From an uncultured Bacteroides sp. (GTDB lineage Bacteria > Bacteroidota > Bacteroidia > Bacteroidales > Bacteroidaceae): a DNA stretch of 64,000 nt. The notes under the pieces are model-generated. The model was not told the origin of the DNA, did not search any database, and saw only the letters and a list, made by a program, of their open reading frames with translations. The stretch is taken from assembly GCA_900551445.1 (NCBI GenBank), contig URWA01000001.1, positions 131,634 through 195,633 of the forward strand. Direction: 5' to 3'. The position numbers were made by a program, and so were the translations under genes. Of the stretch, positions 35,510 through 43,587 are shown piece after piece (the first letter of the stretch is position 1; every line of letters begins with the position of its first letter).

Positions 35510-35574
35510 CCACACAGCCTTTTTCTATGTAATGAATACCATTTGTCCGAAATTTGTCCGACCTATAAACGGAC

Positions 35575-35606
35575 AAAAGCTGCAACTTATTCAGTTACAG
35601 CTTTTT
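35575..35606 (-). terminator. Terminator of tRNA-Trp
   Basis: On the minus strand AAAAGCTGTAACT pairs with AGTTGCAGCTTTT around a 4-nt loop and continues into GTCC. It lies 8 nt after the tRNA. Confidence 0.7.
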
Positions 35607-35613
35607 AACTCAG

Positions 35614-35687
35614 CACGGGAAGAGAGACTCGAACTCCCGACACTCGGTTTTGGAGACCGATGCTCTACCAACTGAGCTATTCCCGTG
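35614..35687 (-). tRNA. tRNA-Trp (anticodon CCA)
   Basis: A 74-nt cloverleaf on the minus strand. The acceptor arms are CACGGGA and TCCCGTG, the D arm AGCTCAGTTGGTAGAGC, the anticodon loop CTCCAAA with CCA at 35651-35653 (plus-strand coordinates), and the T arm GGGAGTTCGAGTCTC. No CCA is encoded. It has its own promoter upstream. Confidence 0.97.
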
Positions 35688-35697
35688 TTTGCGGTTG

Positions 35698-35728
35698 CAA
35701 AAGTAGTATAAATTTTGGAAACCGCAAG
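35698..35728 (-). promoter_or_regulatory. Promoter of tRNA-Trp
   Basis: On the minus strand CTTG (one mismatch to TTTG) lies 19 nt before TACTTTTG (35698-35705). The predicted start is a few nt before the tRNA. Confidence 0.6.
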
Positions 35729-35759
35729 AGGTTCTGCCAAATATTTTACCGTCTTTTTC

Positions 35760-36356
35760 TCACAATAAAGATAAGCGGCTGAACATAAGGCGATAATATT
35801 CTGCTTTTTTTTCCAGCTTCAATGGATAGGCACGACTGGAAGAAGGCATCCTGAACAAGGATAATGTGCGATCCCTGAAATAAAACGTGCTCTCTCCTCC
35901 CACCGGCGGCTCCTTTGCCTCCATTTGCTCACACAATACATCCGTTGCTTTTTGTCCGGTGGTCACCACTGCCCGACATGCAGGAAGCTGTTGAAGGAGC
36001 AAGCCTATATCTGTAGGCGTAACCACTTCCAAGAACTTATCAGAAGCATTGTCTTGTAGCCTGCGAACACACGAAGCCGTATCATATAAGGCAATCCCCT
36101 TTTCTTTCAGAAAATTTACAATACGTGCCTTGTCAAATACTTTTTCAGGACTGAGAAAATACTCCTTATCCTCAAAAAAGATAAGCCCGAAAATACGCCA
36201 CATATCATTCTGAAGATTCGGATAGAAGAACTCCATGCTCCATCGTTTTTTCTGGGGAGGAAAGCTTCCCAGCATCAACAAGACCGCATTCTCCGGCAGA
36301 AAAGGTTCTAGCGGATGACATTCCACTCCTGAAAGCAGATTCTCGTTCATTGTCAT
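35760..36356 (-). CDS. Uracil-DNA glycosylase superfamily protein
   Basis: A 198-residue protein. LMLGSFPPQKKRW has the G-S-F/Y-P-P active-site strand of mismatch-specific or family-6-like glycosylases, and FRMPSSSRAYP near the C-terminus is the second motif with serines in place of the usual histidine-proline loop. It may excise uracil or modified bases, but the substrate is not predicted. Its ATG overlaps the stop of the upstream unknown gene by 4 nt. Confidence 0.7.
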   Translation of the reverse strand: MTMNENLLSGVECHPLEPFLPENAVLLMLGSFPPQKKRWSMEFFYPNLQNDMWRIFGLIFFEDKEYFLSPEKVFDKARIVNFLKEKGIALYDTASCVRRLQDNASDKFLEVVTPTDIGLLLQQLPACRAVVTTGQKATDVLCEQMEAKEPPVGGESTFYFRDRTLSLFRMPSSSRAYPLKLEKKAEYYRLMFSRLSLL

Positions 36357-36982
36357 GCCTTCGGTTTCGGTTCCTTTTTAGCCAGCAGCACAATCTTATA
36401 AACGTATTCAGTCATCCATGCTTCCGAATAACCGAGCGCATGCTGATACTGACGAATATTTCCACACGTCTTACGTACACCGTCATCTTTCCAATCAACC
36501 TTGGTCAGAATGTCATGTACCGCTTTTTCCGTCATGCCGCGCAATAACTTCTTGAAAACTCCCGGTGTACGGAACTTCCATTGCATCAGGTTTCCAATCA
36601 CCATCATCAAATCCTGACTAAACCCTTGAAACATGAACAGGTAGTTTTTGATATCATTCACATTGCGGCAGTTACGTTTAATGGACCCGTCTATTTCCTT
36701 AAAGAAAGATTCATCCAATTCATAAATATCCATCAGCATCTTGCGGCAACGCGCACGCTCCGCAATTCCCAGTTTATTGTTTTGGGTAGGCACCTTCAAC
36801 GTACGCTTGAACACAGCCAAATCCGGCAAGAAATGAATATTACTGATACCCAACTGAGCCGCCATGACTGCCTGATAATACACACGAATCAAGGTCATGA
36901 AATCTTCCATGCCACCGACACGTACCGTTTCGTCAGCTCCATCGGTAGTTTTTTTACCAAAAAGTTTCGAAAATATACTCAT
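36353..36982 (-). CDS. Conserved protein of unknown function
   Basis: A 209-residue protein that I do not recognise as a named family. It begins MSIFSKLFGKKTTDGADE, then a helical region with GGMEDFMTLIRVYYQAVMAAQLGI and a lysine/arginine-rich central part, no signal peptide and no membrane segment. It is probably cytoplasmic and all-helical. It is coupled to the DNA glycosylase gene by a 4-nt overlap, which hints at a joint role. Confidence 0.7.
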   Translation of the reverse strand: MSIFSKLFGKKTTDGADETVRVGGMEDFMTLIRVYYQAVMAAQLGISNIHFLPDLAVFKRTLKVPTQNNKLGIAERARCRKMLMDIYELDESFFKEIDGSIKRNCRNVNDIKNYLFMFQGFSQDLMMVIGNLMQWKFRTPGVFKKLLRGMTEKAVHDILTKVDWKDDGVRKTCGNIRQYQHALGYSEAWMTEYVYKIVLLAKKEPKPKA

Positions 36983-37040
36983 AATATCTTTTTATTAAAT
37001 TCTACGGATGCAAATATAATACAAAAAACCGACAACGCAA

Positions 37041-37724
37041 TCACCGGCTTACTTCCGGGAACAGGGAATCTTCCCACACGGCATCTTCTTTCAGGCGGTA
37101 ATAGAAAGTATGCTCCTGAAAAGCCTGCTCTACAAGTCCAAAACGAATAAAATCAGCTAACAACTGACATACTTCCGGACGGGGAAGACGGGCCAGACGA
37201 CTACATCTACCCAATGTAAGCAGTCCCTGGCTACCCAATACTTCCAGTAAACGCTTTTCCCTGTCAGTATAGGTCATTACCACTTCGTCCTTTTTTTCAT
37301 GATTCCAAATTCGAAGGTGAACAGGTGATGCCAAAATATTCTCATCGGCTATACGCACATACGCCCAGGCCTTACCCTCTTCATCGACCGCTAAAACCGG
37401 TTTGCAAGCGCACTCTTTCACTTCAACTTCCAGCACATCCTTTCCTTCCACCCTGAACACACGGTTTTCCGTGATTACCGGAGGACGACAATACATCGTG
37501 GCAGCAGCTTCAATCATATAGATTTCTTCTTCCGAACGAATTCCGGCGATCCTGCCGTTATCCTTCACTCCCACCAATAATCGTCCTCCTTCGGTATTTG
37601 CAAAAGCAGACAAACTTTTGGCTATTTTCCTTGCATCGGATATGGCAAATTTAAAATCCTGATGTACATGCTCACCTTCCGAGATGAGCTGTTGTATGTA
37701 GTCTGTTTCTGCTGTTTGCTTCAT
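37041..37724 (-). CDS. AlbA_2 (Schlafen-type) domain protein
   Basis: A 227-residue protein from the ATG at 37724; a TTG two codons earlier is less likely. The AlbA_2 domain (about 10-110) shows EHVHQDFKFAISDARKIAKSLSAFANTEGGRLLVGVKDNG, the family signature, thought to bind nucleic acid or ATP. The C-terminal part (about 140-215) looks like a winged helix (SQGLLTLGRCSRLARLPRPEV). It is 10 nt after the cysteine desulfidase-like gene. Confidence 0.85.
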   Translation of the reverse strand: MKQTAETDYIQQLISEGEHVHQDFKFAISDARKIAKSLSAFANTEGGRLLVGVKDNGRIAGIRSEEEIYMIEAAATMYCRPPVITENRVFRVEGKDVLEVEVKECACKPVLAVDEEGKAWAYVRIADENILASPVHLRIWNHEKKDEVVMTYTDREKRLLEVLGSQGLLTLGRCSRLARLPRPEVCQLLADFIRFGLVEQAFQEHTFYYRLKEDAVWEDSLFPEVSR

Positions 37725-37734
37725 TCCCAATCAC

Positions 37735-39030
37735 TCAATCACAATGTTTGTGGGTCATAATATCCAACACCAACTTATCGGTTTCGTTCATTCCCTCCGA
37801 ACCAATCTTGGTCAGGTTACGGATACTGAAATCCACATTGTCTTCAATGATACCTTCCACGGAAGTCACACACTTTCCTTCCATCGCCAGAATCGCAGAA
37901 AAGACTGCCGTAGAGACCCCGCTTGTCAATTTCAATGCACAACTCGGCTTGGCTCCGTCACAAATCATACCGGTCAGATTAGCAATCATATTCTGCACGG
38001 CATAAGCCACCTGCTTATATTCGCCTCCCATCAGATAAGTGATTCCGCAACTACTGCCTGTGGCAGCCACCACACAACCGCACAACGCGGACAGACGGCC
38101 TAAATTCTGCTTGATATAAATAGCCGTAAGATGGCTCAAAATCAAGGCACGAATCAGTTCTTCTTCTGATTTTTGATTTTCTTGAGCGAACACTACCACA
38201 GGAAGTGTGGCAGCGATACCTTGGTTTCCACTTCCGGAATTACTCATCACCGGTATCATAGCGCCGGCCATTCGGGCATCGCATGCGGCAGACGTATAAG
38301 AAAGAATATGGGTAAACGTATTGCTACCCATGATATGCTGCTCTTGCTGACTGCTGCGCAACATTTTACCCAGCTCATGACCGTAGTTCCCTTGGAAAGA
38401 ACGTTCCGCAGCCTGCAGATTCAGACGCTTTGCCTCAAGAATGAAACGAATTTCATCCAACGGAGCAGTTGTAGCGAAATCATACACCTTCTTCAGATTC
38501 AAATCGACTTCTTCCACATCTGCTTCAGCTCCTGCCTTTTCTCTATGGTCGAACAAGACTTCACCATTCCGTTCTGCATACACGAAATTCGTATGTCCTC
38601 CACTGATGATAGCCGTAGCCGAATCCTTTCCGGCAGTACAAGTCACTTCAATGTAAAGTTTCACCTCAATATCTTCCTTCAGTTCTATTTTTATCCCTTG
38701 TCCGGCAATCATCCGTTTGCCTTCTTCCACACTTTCGGGAGTAATGTCTTTCAACACTTCCAATCCATATTCAGATTTTCCTTTCAAAGCTCCCAAAGCA
38801 ATGGCAATGGGCAGACCAATCATTCCCGTACCAGGAATTCCTACTCCCATCGCATTTTTCAAAATATTCGCACTAAGCCGCGCCGTAATAGTTTCCGGAC
38901 AGCACCCCAAGACCTCTGTAGCCTTAGCCACACAAAGAGCCACGGCCACGGGTTCCGTACAACCGATAGCCGGAACGACTTCCCGCCGAATGAGTGCGAT
39001 AATGCGTTCTCTTTCTGACTGTGAAATCAT
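37735..39030 (-). CDS. L-cysteine desulfidase / L-serine dehydratase-like (CyuA/UPF0597)
   Basis: A 431-residue protein of the CyuA/YhaM family. PAIGCTEPVAVALCVAKA carries a conserved cysteine; other conserved cysteine regions are ALCGCVVAATGSSCGITYLMGG and GMICDGAKPSCALKL, which bind a [4Fe-4S] cluster in the related serine dehydratases. It probably degrades cysteine to pyruvate, sulfide and ammonia. It starts 8 nt after dsbD. Confidence 0.87.
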   Translation of the reverse strand: MISQSERERIIALIRREVVPAIGCTEPVAVALCVAKATEVLGCCPETITARLSANILKNAMGVGIPGTGMIGLPIAIALGALKGKSEYGLEVLKDITPESVEEGKRMIAGQGIKIELKEDIEVKLYIEVTCTAGKDSATAIISGGHTNFVYAERNGEVLFDHREKAGAEADVEEVDLNLKKVYDFATTAPLDEIRFILEAKRLNLQAAERSFQGNYGHELGKMLRSSQQEQHIMGSNTFTHILSYTSAACDARMAGAMIPVMSNSGSGNQGIAATLPVVVFAQENQKSEEELIRALILSHLTAIYIKQNLGRLSALCGCVVAATGSSCGITYLMGGEYKQVAYAVQNMIANLTGMICDGAKPSCALKLTSGVSTAVFSAILAMEGKCVTSVEGIIEDNVDFSIRNLTKIGSEGMNETDKLVLDIMTHKHCD

Positions 39031-39038
39031 GATTATAT

Positions 39039-41048
39039 TTATTTTTTATAGTTCTTTAATCCAGTTTGCAGGAATTCCACATACTTCTGAATATCCTCAT
39101 CATACGAATAGGACTTATTCAACGGCATTCCCTCATTATCTAGCAACACATAGAAAGGCTGAGCATTGGCTCCGAATTTAGAGCGCTGCAGGTAACTCCA
39201 TTTGTCACCTACCGTACGCAATGTACGCTCCGTGCCATTTTCTGTCACCTTCACGGGTTCCGGTAATTTTGTTTTCTCATCCACATACAGGGTTATCAGT
39301 ACGTAGTCTTCATTCATTATCTTGCTTACGGTAGGATCAGTCCATACGGCCAGCTCCATCTTACGGCAGTTCACGCAACCATATCCTGTAAAGTCAATCA
39401 TTACCGGTTTCCCCTGCTGACGGGCATATTCCATGCCGGCATCGAAGTCATTGAACTTTGCATGCACCTCATTCTTATACAAATTGAAATCCTGTGTCTG
39501 CATAGGCGGTGCAAAGGCGCTGACAGCCTTCAACGGCGCACCCCACAATCCAGGAACCATATATACGGCAAATGCCAATGAGAAGAGCGCCATAAAGAAA
39601 CGGGGTACACTCACCTTGGTTTCGTCATCATCGTGAGGGAATTTGATCTTGCCTAACAGATACATACCCAGCAAAGCAAAAATCACAATCCACAATGCCA
39701 AGAAAGTCTCACGGTCGAGCAAACGCCATCCGTATGCCAAATCGGCTACAGACAGGAACTTCAACGCAAACGCCAGCTCCAAGAATCCCAGCGTCACCTT
39801 AATGACATTCATCCATCCTCCTGATTTCGGCATGGACTTCAACCAAGAAGGGAACAATGCGAACAAGGTGAAAGGCAAGGCCAATGCAATGGCAAATCCC
39901 AGCATACCGATGGCCGGAGCTACAATACTTTCAGAAGTAGACACTTCTACCAGCAAGAAACCGATAATCGGACCGGTACAAGAGAAAGAAACCAACGACA
40001 AAGTGAAGGCCATCAAGAAAATACTCAGCAATCCAGTGGTCTGTTCTGCCTTACTATCTACTGCATTACTCCACTTTGAAGGAAGTGTTATTTCGAATGC
40101 CCCGAAGAAAGAAGCGGCAAATACCACCAGCATCAGGAAGAACAGGATATTGAAAATGGCACTTGTGGACAAGTCATTCAAAGCACTGGCCCCAAAAATC
40201 AACGTAATGGCCAATCCCAATGTCACGTAAATCACCACGATAGAAGCTCCGTATGTCCATGCGTCCCGGATTCCTTTCCGTTTGTCCTTCGTACGTTTCA
40301 GGAAGAAACTTACCGTCATCGGAATAATGGGCCATACACAAGGAGTGAACAAAGCCAGCAATCCACCTACGAAACCTGCAAAGAAAATATAAAACCAGGA
40401 GCGTGATTCATTATTCACATTTTCACCAAACGATTTCAGTTCATCGATGACAGGTTTCCAGTAATCAGAAGTTCCCACATTATCGGAATCCGCACTAACC
40501 TGCAACGGAGTCGATGTTGTCGAAACCGAATCAGCCGCCTCAGACGTTGACGATTCTTCTTCAGCAGCAGAGGCAACAGCCTGTCCTCCCGCAGCCTCTC
40601 CCTTGAACGAGAAGTCCACATTGGTTGGGGGCAGACAGTTCTCATCATTACAAGCACCATATTGCAAATAGCCGCTCACTTCGTATTTTCCTCCTTTCAG
40701 TTTGAGTTTCTGCACAAACGTGGCTGTTCCTTCGAAGAAACGGACCTGCATACCAAATATCGGATCCATCTTGTCGATTTCCTTACCTGCGGGTTTTAAC
40801 TTGCCCACCAGTTCCGCTCCTTCCAGCTTGTCTACATTAAAAGTAGCTGATACCGGACCTCCGTCAGGCAATTCCGTGGAATACACATGCCACCCTTTTT
40901 CCATTTTTCCGGTGAACACAATTTCTACTTCATTAGCGGATACAGATTTCCACTCGGTTTTAAACTTCACCGGTTCTTGTATTTGGGCGAATACCGGCAA
41001 ACTTAAAATGGCCATTAAAAGCCAGCTAAGAAAAATCTTCTTATTCAT
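39039..41048 (-). CDS. dsbD: Thiol:disulfide interchange protein DsbD
   Basis: A 669-residue membrane protein. A signal peptide (FLSWLLMAILSLPVFAQ) leads to the periplasmic alpha domain with the redox pair in ACNDENCLPP. Eight membrane helices (about 215-515) hold the second pair, in FTPCVWPIIPMT and FSCTGPIIGFL. The C-terminal thioredoxin-like domain has GCVNCRKME. All three cysteine pairs of DsbD are therefore present, so electrons can pass from cytoplasmic thioredoxin to the periplasm. Confidence 0.95.
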   Translation of the reverse strand: MNKKIFLSWLLMAILSLPVFAQIQEPVKFKTEWKSVSANEVEIVFTGKMEKGWHVYSTELPDGGPVSATFNVDKLEGAELVGKLKPAGKEIDKMDPIFGMQVRFFEGTATFVQKLKLKGGKYEVSGYLQYGACNDENCLPPTNVDFSFKGEAAGGQAVASAAEEESSTSEAADSVSTTSTPLQVSADSDNVGTSDYWKPVIDELKSFGENVNNESRSWFYIFFAGFVGGLLALFTPCVWPIIPMTVSFFLKRTKDKRKGIRDAWTYGASIVVIYVTLGLAITLIFGASALNDLSTSAIFNILFFLMLVVFAASFFGAFEITLPSKWSNAVDSKAEQTTGLLSIFLMAFTLSLVSFSCTGPIIGFLLVEVSTSESIVAPAIGMLGFAIALALPFTLFALFPSWLKSMPKSGGWMNVIKVTLGFLELAFALKFLSVADLAYGWRLLDRETFLALWIVIFALLGMYLLGKIKFPHDDDETKVSVPRFFMALFSLAFAVYMVPGLWGAPLKAVSAFAPPMQTQDFNLYKNEVHAKFNDFDAGMEYARQQGKPVMIDFTGYGCVNCRKMELAVWTDPTVSKIMNEDYVLITLYVDEKTKLPEPVKVTENGTERTLRTVGDKWSYLQRSKFGANAQPFYVLLDNEGMPLNKSYSYDEDIQKYVEFLQTGLKNYKK

Positions 41049-41241
41049 AAATATGCACTTGGTGATGTGATAAAACTATATTCTATAAAAGTAGCGCAAA
41101 GATAATCATTTTTCCAAAGGGAATGTAGGACGACCTATTATTCCATCTTGTTTTTTTATTTCAAATACGACAATTTTTACATTCGGAATACCCTCTCACC
41201 CCGCTACATATCATCATCCGGACGTTTTTTTTCAGAAAATA

Positions 41242-41272
41242 TTTGCTAAATAAAAAATAATGCCTACCTTTG
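41242..41272 (+). promoter_or_regulatory. Promoter of tRNA-Ser
   Basis: TTTG (41242-41245), 19 nt, TACCTTTG (41265-41272), a full consensus match 40 nt before the tRNA. Confidence 0.85.
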
Positions 41273-41312
41273 CACCGCCTTCGAAAAACAAGGCACTCCT
41301 AAAAAGAGTTTT

Positions 41313-41397
41313 GGAGAGGTGGCAGAGTGGTCGATTGCGGCGGTCTTGAAAACCGTTGTACCGCGAGGTACCCGGGGTTCGAATCCCTGTCTCTCCG
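41313..41397 (+). tRNA. tRNA-Ser (anticodon TGA)
   Basis: An 85-nt class II tRNA with a long variable arm (TTGTACCGCGAGGTACCC region). The acceptor is GGAGAGG with TCTCTCC, discriminator G, and the anticodon TGA is at 41347-41349. A terminator follows. Confidence 0.97.
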
Positions 41398-41422
41398 CTA
41401 TAACAGATAGTCAATCTAAGGT

Positions 41423-41456
41423 AAGTCCCGTAAAGCCAACGTTTTACGGGACTTTT
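41423..41456 (+). terminator. Terminator of tRNA-Ser
   Basis: AAGTCCCGTAAA pairs with TTTTACGGGACTT around a short loop and ends in T. Confidence 0.85.
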
Positions 41457-41556
41457 CTATTTATCCGACGGACAACCAAAAGACATTAAAGAACCATACT
41501 CTCCATTAAAACCTGAAGACATCAGACAGTCAATCTAAGGCAAACTTAATACACGC

Positions 41557-41591
41557 AAAAAAATACGGAACCCTTTCGAATTCCGTATTTT
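41557..41591 (-). terminator. Terminator of the GH20 gene
   Basis: AAAATACGGAA (41560-41570) and TTCCGTATTTT (41581-41591) form an 11-bp stem, with seven T following on the minus strand. It is 33 nt past the stop. Confidence 0.85.
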
Positions 41592-41623
41592 CCACCTATC
41601 ATAATAAAAAGTTGAACGACTTA

Positions 41624-43258
41624 TTATTTATCCAAGGCTTCATGTATATCTTTCTTATAGTTATACCCATAGAGCTTATAAATGTCAATCTGATGCTTCA
41701 AGCGCCTCAAGAAATCCTGAATATCCTTATTCTCAGGCTTACTCCATTGAATTTCCGCCAAAGCCGCAATACGCGGCATCATTTGCCATTCCATTTTCAT
41801 CCGTTCCTTGGTCCATTCCGTCCAGATGCATGCCTGCGCCCCTATCAGACTTTTTTTCTGCTCAGGAGTAGCTTCTTCCGGAACCGGTTCAAACAGATAC
41901 ACCCTTTCAATACTGCTCAATCCTTTTAACTGATTGTATTTAGGATTACTAAAATACAGATTTGAAATCGGACAGGCTATCGTTCTATACCCGCCTTCAA
42001 TGGATTTCAGACGAGCTTCCGGACTGGTCCATGCCATTACAATGGTAGACTTGGCAGGATTTCCGGCCAGGATCTCATCCCAAGCCATCATTTCCCGGCC
42101 ACGTTTATGGATTTCTTTTTCCACTTCTCCCATGAACCAAGCCTGGAGCTGATTTTCTTTCGTATGTTTTTCCGAATCCTTCAGACCGAGCTCTTTGATT
42201 TTCTGCTGGCATTTCTCACACGTCTTCCAATGATATTTTGGACATTCATCTCCACCTATATGAATATAAGGAGAAGGGAAAATATCCATTATCTCATTTA
42301 TCACATCTTTGGCAAACTGCAATGTTTTTTCATTTCCTCCACACAACACATCCCTAAATACTCCGAAAGTAGTAGCCACCTCATAAGGGCCTCCTGTACA
42401 TCCCAGTTCAGGATAAGAAGCCAGTGCAGCCAGCATGTGACCCGGCATATCGATTTCCGGAATCACCGTAATATACCGTTCAGCTGCATATCGCACAATC
42501 TCTCTCGCCTCATCCTGTGTATAGTATCCGCTGACCGGAATACTGTCCATCTCCTTCGTTTCCCAATCCTTGATGGTACATTTTCTTTTAGAACCTATCT
42601 CCGTAAGTTTCGGATATTTCTTTATCTCAATACGCCAACCCTGGTCTTCGGTAAGATGCCAGTGGAAATAATTGATATTATGCAAGGCAAGCATATCAAT
42701 AATCTTTTTCAAATAATCTACTCCGAAGAAATGCCGGCCTACATCTACCATAAAGCCTCTATAACCAAAACGTGGGTAATCTTTTATGACTCCGCAGGGA
42801 ATGGCTGCAAGCCCTTTCCCCTCTGTGACAGGCAATGCCTTATGCAGTGTCTGTATGCCATAAAATACTCCAGCCTCAGTTTTACCCTTCAACGTTATCC
42901 GCTCCTTCGATACATTCAGCTCATATCCTTCATCATGAGATAAGGTATTATCCAAACTTAGCACAATTGCATGGTCCTTCGCCTCAACGGATAATTTCAC
43001 ATCGGTACCCGTAAGTTTCTTTATATAGGCAGACAGAAATTCCGCATTTCTTTTCATCTTCTCATTATTCCCCGGATAACATATATTTGTTGAACCATCG
43101 ATAACAAAAGAAGAACCGTCTTCCGATTTAACGACTTCATTGGGCACTGGAATTATATCCAGACTTCCGAGCGTCACCTTATTCTGAGCACAGACCATAA
43201 GGAATGAGGGCATCAGTAAAGCAAACAACATCCATTTTTTTAATTGACTTACATTCAT
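41624..43258 (-). CDS. Beta-N-acetylhexosaminidase, GH20
   Basis: A 544-residue secreted enzyme that removes terminal beta-GlcNAc or GalNAc. A signal peptide (MLFALLMPSFLMVCAQ) is followed by the GH20b domain and the TIM barrel. The catalytic pair is Asp337-Glu338 in IHIGGDECPK; MVDVGRHFFGVDYLKKIID, HWHLTEDQGWRIEIKKYP and IPEIDMPGHMLAAL are also diagnostic. It is transcribed away from the GH84 gene; both promoters have TATCTTTGAATC. The GH20 minus-7 is at 43392-43399, giving a leader of about 130 nt. Confidence 0.95.
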   Translation of the reverse strand: MNVSQLKKWMLFALLMPSFLMVCAQNKVTLGSLDIIPVPNEVVKSEDGSSFVIDGSTNICYPGNNEKMKRNAEFLSAYIKKLTGTDVKLSVEAKDHAIVLSLDNTLSHDEGYELNVSKERITLKGKTEAGVFYGIQTLHKALPVTEGKGLAAIPCGVIKDYPRFGYRGFMVDVGRHFFGVDYLKKIIDMLALHNINYFHWHLTEDQGWRIEIKKYPKLTEIGSKRKCTIKDWETKEMDSIPVSGYYTQDEAREIVRYAAERYITVIPEIDMPGHMLAALASYPELGCTGGPYEVATTFGVFRDVLCGGNEKTLQFAKDVINEIMDIFPSPYIHIGGDECPKYHWKTCEKCQQKIKELGLKDSEKHTKENQLQAWFMGEVEKEIHKRGREMMAWDEILAGNPAKSTIVMAWTSPEARLKSIEGGYRTIACPISNLYFSNPKYNQLKGLSSIERVYLFEPVPEEATPEQKKSLIGAQACIWTEWTKERMKMEWQMMPRIAALAEIQWSKPENKDIQDFLRRLKHQIDIYKLYGYNYKKDIHEALDK

Positions 43259-43587
43259 AAATTCATTCTCATATAAAAATTAGAAATAAAATAAACAAGG
43301 ATATATCTTCATGACAAATAGCATCCTATAAACAGTATATGCAACAAGAACTTACCTAAATCCTCATTGCCCTGCAATGTATTTCCCGATTCAAAGATAA
43401 TCGTTTTTAAATAATTATGCCAATAATCGGTCGAATACGCACATTTTATTCCCTTTTTCTCCTCATTTTCCAAATAAAAATCACAATGACTCACACACTG
43501 TTTGCACGATTCAGAAACAAGTCGTATCTTTGAATCAAAGTTTTAAGCAAGCAAACACCTTGTATTTACCCAAAAACATCCATTCTT
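43259..43587. other. 329-nt divergent promoter region of GH20 and GH84
   Basis: The minus-strand element TATCTTTG (43392-43399) serves GH20; the plus-strand promoter at 43501-43532 serves GH84. Nothing else recognisable is present. Confidence 0.6.
43501..43532 (+). promoter_or_regulatory. Promoter of the GH84 gene
   Basis: TTTG (43501-43504), 20 nt, TATCTTTG (43525-43532). Confidence 0.75.
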
